From the NCBI GenBank assembly GCA_021521415.1, contig JAIQDT010000675.1, positions 310,001 through 374,000 on the forward strand: a stretch of DNA of 64,000 nt. Reading direction: 5' to 3'. Position numbers and translations under genes: made by a program. The stretch is from Bidens hawaiensis. Its lineage: Eukaryota; Streptophyta; Magnoliopsida; Asterales; Asteraceae. The notes below the pieces were generated by a model. That model was not told the origin of the DNA. It ran no database searches and worked only from the letters and a program-made list of their open reading frames with translations. Positions 59,299 through 64,000 of this stretch are shown piece by piece. Within the stretch, counting starts at the first letter, position 1, and each line of letters opens with the position of its first letter.

Positions 59299-62200
59299 TT
59301 CATGTATGCAACCATTAAAAACTTACGTGGAGTTTTAAAAGTGGTGTGGGCCAGAATAGATTAATTGGGAGTCGGCAAATATAGAGATCAAGTGGGTTGT
59401 GAACCAATCTAATTTAATTAAAAGTGGACCTGCGCAATCAAACGGGTTACTCATGTCGGTTTGGAACAAAAACAAAGTAGGGCAGCAGCCCTAGAAAAAG
59501 AGAAGATCATCATACGACAGTTTTGGAAGAGACGCAAGGAAGTTTTTAGTTTTTAACAGAATTAGGGTTTTTGGACTCACACAAAGAAGCTTTTTGTCTA
59601 CAAATTAGGAGAGTGCTTTTTAACCGTACCCGAATAAAAAACCCGAATCGAAGCGACCTGAGACCCAAATAACCCAAACCGAATTCACTCGAACCAATTA
59701 AACTCCTAACCCGAACCCGAGATAAAATATTCGGGTTGGTATTTGGGTTGAAATACCCAGATTTGGGTTGACCCGAATAACCCGAAGTATAATACATCGA
59801 TGCATGTATCCCTAATTTTATAGGGTAGTTTAGCGGTGAAGTAGCACAGTGACCTTATGTATTCTTGTTCGGTTGTTCTCAATACTCCAATTAATATTGG
59901 ATCTATCACATCCCAATGTATTAATGACCATAAAGCATGCTGAGAATGTATCTTCAATTCAAAAACTTAAATAATATAATTTTTAAACCAATATTTATTG
60001 AGCATGTTTCTTCAATCTATACAGGTATTAATCCACAGGCTACAACACTCCTTCATCTCATCTAATGCATTCTTGTATGACAAATTTCATGTTTTGCTAA
60101 ATAATATATGCTATTGTTGAATATGACTGTATATTATGGTTTTATAACGGCTTGGAATATGGTTTTTTAATTTATGATATTGTTAAAGGTGGATTTTTTT
60201 TAATTTGTTAAACCCGAAACCCAACCCGAATTTACCCGAACCGTATAACCCGAAACCCGAACAAACCGAACTTATTTGGGTCGGTTCTTGGGTCAATTTG
60301 TTTTGAGCTCAAACCCGAACAACTCGACCTAAACAACCCGAAACCCGAATAAATAACCCGAAGAACACCCCTACTACAAATATTTGGATGATTTTTGTCA
60401 TGATGTAGAGGCAATGCTAACTCTCTCGTGACCACTTCAGGTGTAGGGTTTGTGTAAACTTGTTATTATCGAATTCTATGTTCATAATTGTTTCAAAGCT
60501 TGATTGATTGTTTTATTTTATATTTCTTTGCTTTATTGATTGATTGTTTAAACAGTTTGTGTTTTGTTGATCAAATCTTGCATAAACTATTCGGTTGTGT
60601 TCATCAACCTTTAGGGTTATATTCTTATGCCATTGATCTGATAGCCGCTAGTCATTGCTTAATAATTAGTTTTCATAATATAAAACTGGCAATTGGGTAG
60701 ATCGCGTTCAGTTGTGTCAACAATTCGGATAGGGTTTCGTTTGTCATCATAACTAAACTACTAGGTCTAATAATTACTTAATCTACTTAACATAATTCAT
60801 AACTAGCTTGTTATCACATTATCTAAACCTGAAGTGAATCACTCTTTTCTCATAATCGTTTACAAACCATAAAAGCAATCGTGTTTTATTAAAATCATCT
60901 TTCAAAATTACTTGACATCGTCTACCCGCCTTAGTTAGTTAATAAATAAACACTGAACTTGATTGACACTTTCCATTGATTCTTTGTGGATTCGACACCT
61001 TACTTGCCCTAGCTTGTAAAGGAAATTTTTATATATATTTTTGATTGCCTTTCGACATTGATCAATTAGTCATCCAAATTAGTTAGATTGTTTCAATTTG
61101 TTCATGTTTGTATCTATTACTTTGATGTATAACACTATGCTTACTTTTGGCTAAAGTTTCATAGTATCATCTTGGTTTATAATGAATCTTAACTGAAGTT
61201 CAATAATATTAGTTAAACATGTGATCGGTTTTTAAAAAAGTCAAGGTTATATTGCAATTATCACTTGATGAGGAATGTTATAATACTTTTAAAAGATACC
61301 CCAAGTGCCAAGCTTGACGATAAGCCGATAAATTGCTAGTCTTTTGAGGCCTTGGCGAGCATTAAAATAGACACCAAGTTCCGAGCCTGACGATAAGCCA
61401 GGAACTACCACTCTCGTAAGGGCTTGGTTAATAAATTATGAATCTTTAAAAGAGACACCAAGTTCCGAGCTTGATGATAAGTCGAGGAATTGCCATTCTT
61501 GTAAGGGCTTGGTAAAATAATATAAATCCTAATATGAACATGGACCAAATGAATTATTAGTAGTAACTAATCATTTTAAAATGGGAAATTTTGGGAATGT
61601 TTGTGAAAACGGATTGTTGATGTTCTTCCACTAAAATCAATTAATTACTTGTTAAGTGAGCGTGCGGCATAACCTACTTTAAACAGCTCTTGGGTGGTTA
61701 TTACATAAGTTCTATAATTGTTCAAGAGTTATGAGGATTAATACTTGGTAATGTAAGGTTAACCCTTTACAACTCAACTAATATTAATTGGTATTTTATG
61801 TATGATACAAAGGTTATTTTTACTAAAATATCAAGGGAAATTCACTTAGTAATTTAACGGATTGCCTCATCTTTAAAGTGAGTTATCTTGTGAATATTTA
61901 TTATAAACCATTTGCTTACATAAAATGATGTTTTAGTGGAGATCATGAAGTTAGGTATATCTATTTCTTTAATTATCATGGATTAACATGACTTCGAAAT
62001 CCGTTTTAGTGGGATTAACATAAGGTGTTAATCCCATATTTAATCACTATAGCAAGTTCACATCACATATTTACTAACTAATTGTTAAACTAAGTTAAGA
62101 GGAGTTTGAACCAAGATGATACACTTTTATCCTTGATCATCTATTCAAAAATATAAAAACCCAAAAATATTTTCTTTTAATTTATGTCTGTACTTTCCTT

Positions 62201-62478
62201 TTAAAATTTACTTGTCAACACAAAACCAATATGATATTCATTTTCGGTTAAAATAAATAAAATGATTTAGTAGTGAAAATCAAATGAGTGTGTCTGTGGA
62301 TCGATACTTGGTTCTTACCTATACTTTACTACATATACGATAGATACACTTGCCTATTTGTGTGTGGTTTAGTTAAGATAATAATCATTTTTATAAATTC
62401 AAAACTAGACATTGTGTGAACAAACATTTGAAAACTTAAAAAGCTTTTTCCTACCCTATACACACCAAACATCAAGTT
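59299..62478 (+). mobile_element. LTR-like sequence leading to the gypsy primer site, with insertions
   Basis: 'gtggattcgacaccttacttgcccta' text at about 60989 and 'gtggatcgatacttggttcttacc' at about 62295 are typical of Tat/Athila LTR ends; the second matches the LTR end at 24727-24830 in reverse. 59640-59815 and 60205-60373 carry 'acccgaac' repeats ending 'catgtatcccta' and 'gaacacccctac', parts of hAT-like insertions. No gene is seen. Boundaries of the LTR cannot be fixed. Confidence 0.4.
61292..61516 (+). repeat. Three tandem hairpin-forming units of about 80 bp
   Basis: Units start at about 61292, 61368 and 61454. Each runs from 'ccaagt' through 'gataag' to 'ggcttgg', so the unit ends are complementary (CCAAG...CTTGG), with an inner TTCC...GGAA pair in units 2 and 3. 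Confidence 0.75.
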
Positions 62479-62496
62479 TTTGGCGCCATTGCCGGG
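62479..62496 (+). promoter_or_regulatory. Primer-binding site of a Tat/Athila-type gypsy element
   Basis: 'tggcgccattgccggg' after 'caagttt' is the conserved primer-binding text placed directly after the 5' LTR in Tat/Athila elements. It fixes the orientation (+) of the gag that follows. Confidence 0.75.
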
Positions 62497-62710
62497 TACA
62501 CACGATGAATTTTTACAAACAATCCAAGTATTTATTAAACTTTGTCTATAGTGTATATAGTTAAAAACCAATCAAAAAGAACAAAAATATTTTCTATCTT
62601 CTTTATTTTTTTTGTTGTTTTATTTTTATCTTTCTAGTTTTTCTAAATTGCTTATATTAGCTTAGTTTTAGTTAGGTCGTTAGATTTTTTTTTTACTTCC
62701 CTAAATAGTG

Positions 62711-64000
62711 TATGTCTTCCACATCTACTCCTAAACTCGTTTCACCACTTTCTGAACCCGAACGCCATTTTCACCGAAGAAGACGCTCTCGGACAAGAAA
62801 AGCAACCTAAGGAGTTAAGAACGAACCGGGGGAAGGTACATCAACCTAGGAAAACCAAGAGGAGCCTATGATGGCGGAACTAAATAACGAGCTAAACATG
62901 AGCCAATATGGCAAGCCGACACTCGACGGCTATGGCAATAGCGTTGCGTCACCGGAAATTCTTTGAACTTCGAAATCAAATCTAGCATCATTTATATGAT
63001 TGAAAACCCTGTCCAATTTCATGGACTTCTCGACAAAGATCCTTTGTCTCATATTTCCTGATTTCTTCAAAGATGTGGAACCTGTAAAATCCAAAATTGC
63101 TCTAAAGATCAAATTAGAGTTAAACTCTTCCCATTTTCTCTTCAAGGACACGCCTTGGAATGGCTTGAATCTTTACCATCTGGTGCCATCACCAACTGGG
63201 ATTAAATGGTGGAGCAATTCCTTCTAAAATACCTTCCACCTGACAAAACTACCAAGTATCATGCCAGCATCACCGGATTCCGGACGCATGACAACAAGTC
63301 ACTACACGCAGCATGGGAGAGATACAAGAGCCTTCTTCGACAATGTACGCACCATGGATTGAACAAGTGGCTTCAAGTCCAAACTTTCTTCAATACTCAA
63401 ACTAGCCAAAATAAACAAGCAATGGATCAGGTCGCTGGTGGACATCTCGGAACCAAATCTCCAAATGAGGCATTCGAGATATTAGAAAAATCTGCTAAGA
63501 AAAGCTTTGCCTATAATCCACCTCGATCAACCCCATCACATAAAGGCATTCACCATGTCAACAACATTACCTTTACCTCTGCATAATTCGAGGTCCTCTC
63601 GAAGAAATTTGAACAACTTCAGTCTGAGCTAGTCAAAGCAAAGGTAAAGTGTGACAGGTGTGGGGGAGATCACAAGGTAAAATTCCGCCAAAGTATGACT
63701 ATCGATGAATGTGATTTCGTAAGCTGATAGAATAACATGTATGGAAACACTTACAACCCTGGTTAGAGAAATCATCCTAACTTTCGCCTGAGGGATGGAG
63801 CCAACAATCAAACTCCACCTGGCTTTGATAAACGACCTTTCAATTAAAACAAAACGTCTTAACCTAAACCTCCATACCATAACCAAGGTGCAAATACCAG
63901 CCAACAACCGAATGGTGGATCTACATTAGACACTTTGTTGACGCAACTCATAGCAAGTACTGACGCTTCAAACAGATTGACTGAAGAGTGATTCATGAAG
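62711..64000 (+). pseudogene. Degenerate gag of a Tat/Athila-type gypsy element, runs off window
   Basis: From an ATG at 62713 the frame is broken by several stops. The gag core is clear at 62955-63590 across two frames: IYMIENPVQFHG, HALEWLESLPSGAITNWD, then MVEQFLLKYLPPDKT and AAWERYKSLLRQCTHHGLN. A zinc-knuckle start VKCDRCGGDH follows at about 63646. Stops near 62812, 62966, 63050, 63205 and 63585 show decay. The rest lies beyond the window. Confidence 0.88.

Noticed and set aside
61292..61516. A CRISPR-like array
   Set aside because: Only three degenerate units without unique spacers, in a plant retrotransposon region.

Overview
This is a 64 kb piece of a plant nuclear genome. It has intron-bearing genes with GT-AG splice sites, low GC content and a high load of transposons. 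The gene families (LRB/POB1-type BTB protein, CURT1A, a GBF3/CPRF1-type bZIP factor, a CPC/TRY-type R3-MYB exon) and the retrotransposon families point to a eudicot. Asteraceae is my best guess, but no taxonomic search was possible.

Layout. 1-6650: nested AT-rich repeats and MITE-like elements, including a segmental duplication (1-1475 and 4229-5724) and a long inverted repeat (5596-6290). 6750-6867: last exon of an R3-MYB of the CAPRICE/TRIPTYCHON type, without its upstream exons. 7099-7489: probable solo LTR. 7844-14757: four tandem copies of a roughly 1.39 kb non-coding unit, with a SINE-like element and two hAT-like elements inserted. 15991-18911 (+): LRB/POB1-like BTB-BACK gene, six coding exons, 536 aa. 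19712-21458 (-): CURT1A, five exons, 148 aa, convergent with the BTB gene. 24558-33452: retrotransposon debris, comprising a minus-strand Tat/Athila-like LTR, a broken Ty1/copia element with a 3' LTR, and an LTR plus primer-binding site of a second copia element. 33946-36644: 5'-truncated L1-type LINE with an 11-bp target duplication. 39340-44445 (+): GBF3/CPRF1-like bZIP gene, ten coding exons, 364 aa, with ACGT boxes just upstream. 45150-50650: copia and Ty3/gypsy remnants; a 2.7 kb solo LTR splits the gypsy integrase. 52500-55420: hAT-like, long-TIR and MITE elements. 55950-57480: AT-rich repeats containing a nuclear copy of plastid ycf4. 57720-59298: palindromic Helitron-like element. 59300-64000: LTR-like sequence, a primer-binding site and a degenerate Tat/Athila-type gag that runs off the window.

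Three genes look complete and functional: the BTB protein (ubiquitin ligase adaptor in light signalling), CURT1A (thylakoid curvature) and the G-box binding bZIP factor. All three concern light or chloroplast biology, but they have separate promoters, so this may be chance. I saw no convincing new multi-gene system. The main unusual material is structural: nested insertions readable from their target duplications, the palindromic Helitron, the ycf4 insertion and several hairpin-forming repeats. Exon structures were derived by hand from reading frames and splice sites; every joined exon set keeps a continuous frame.
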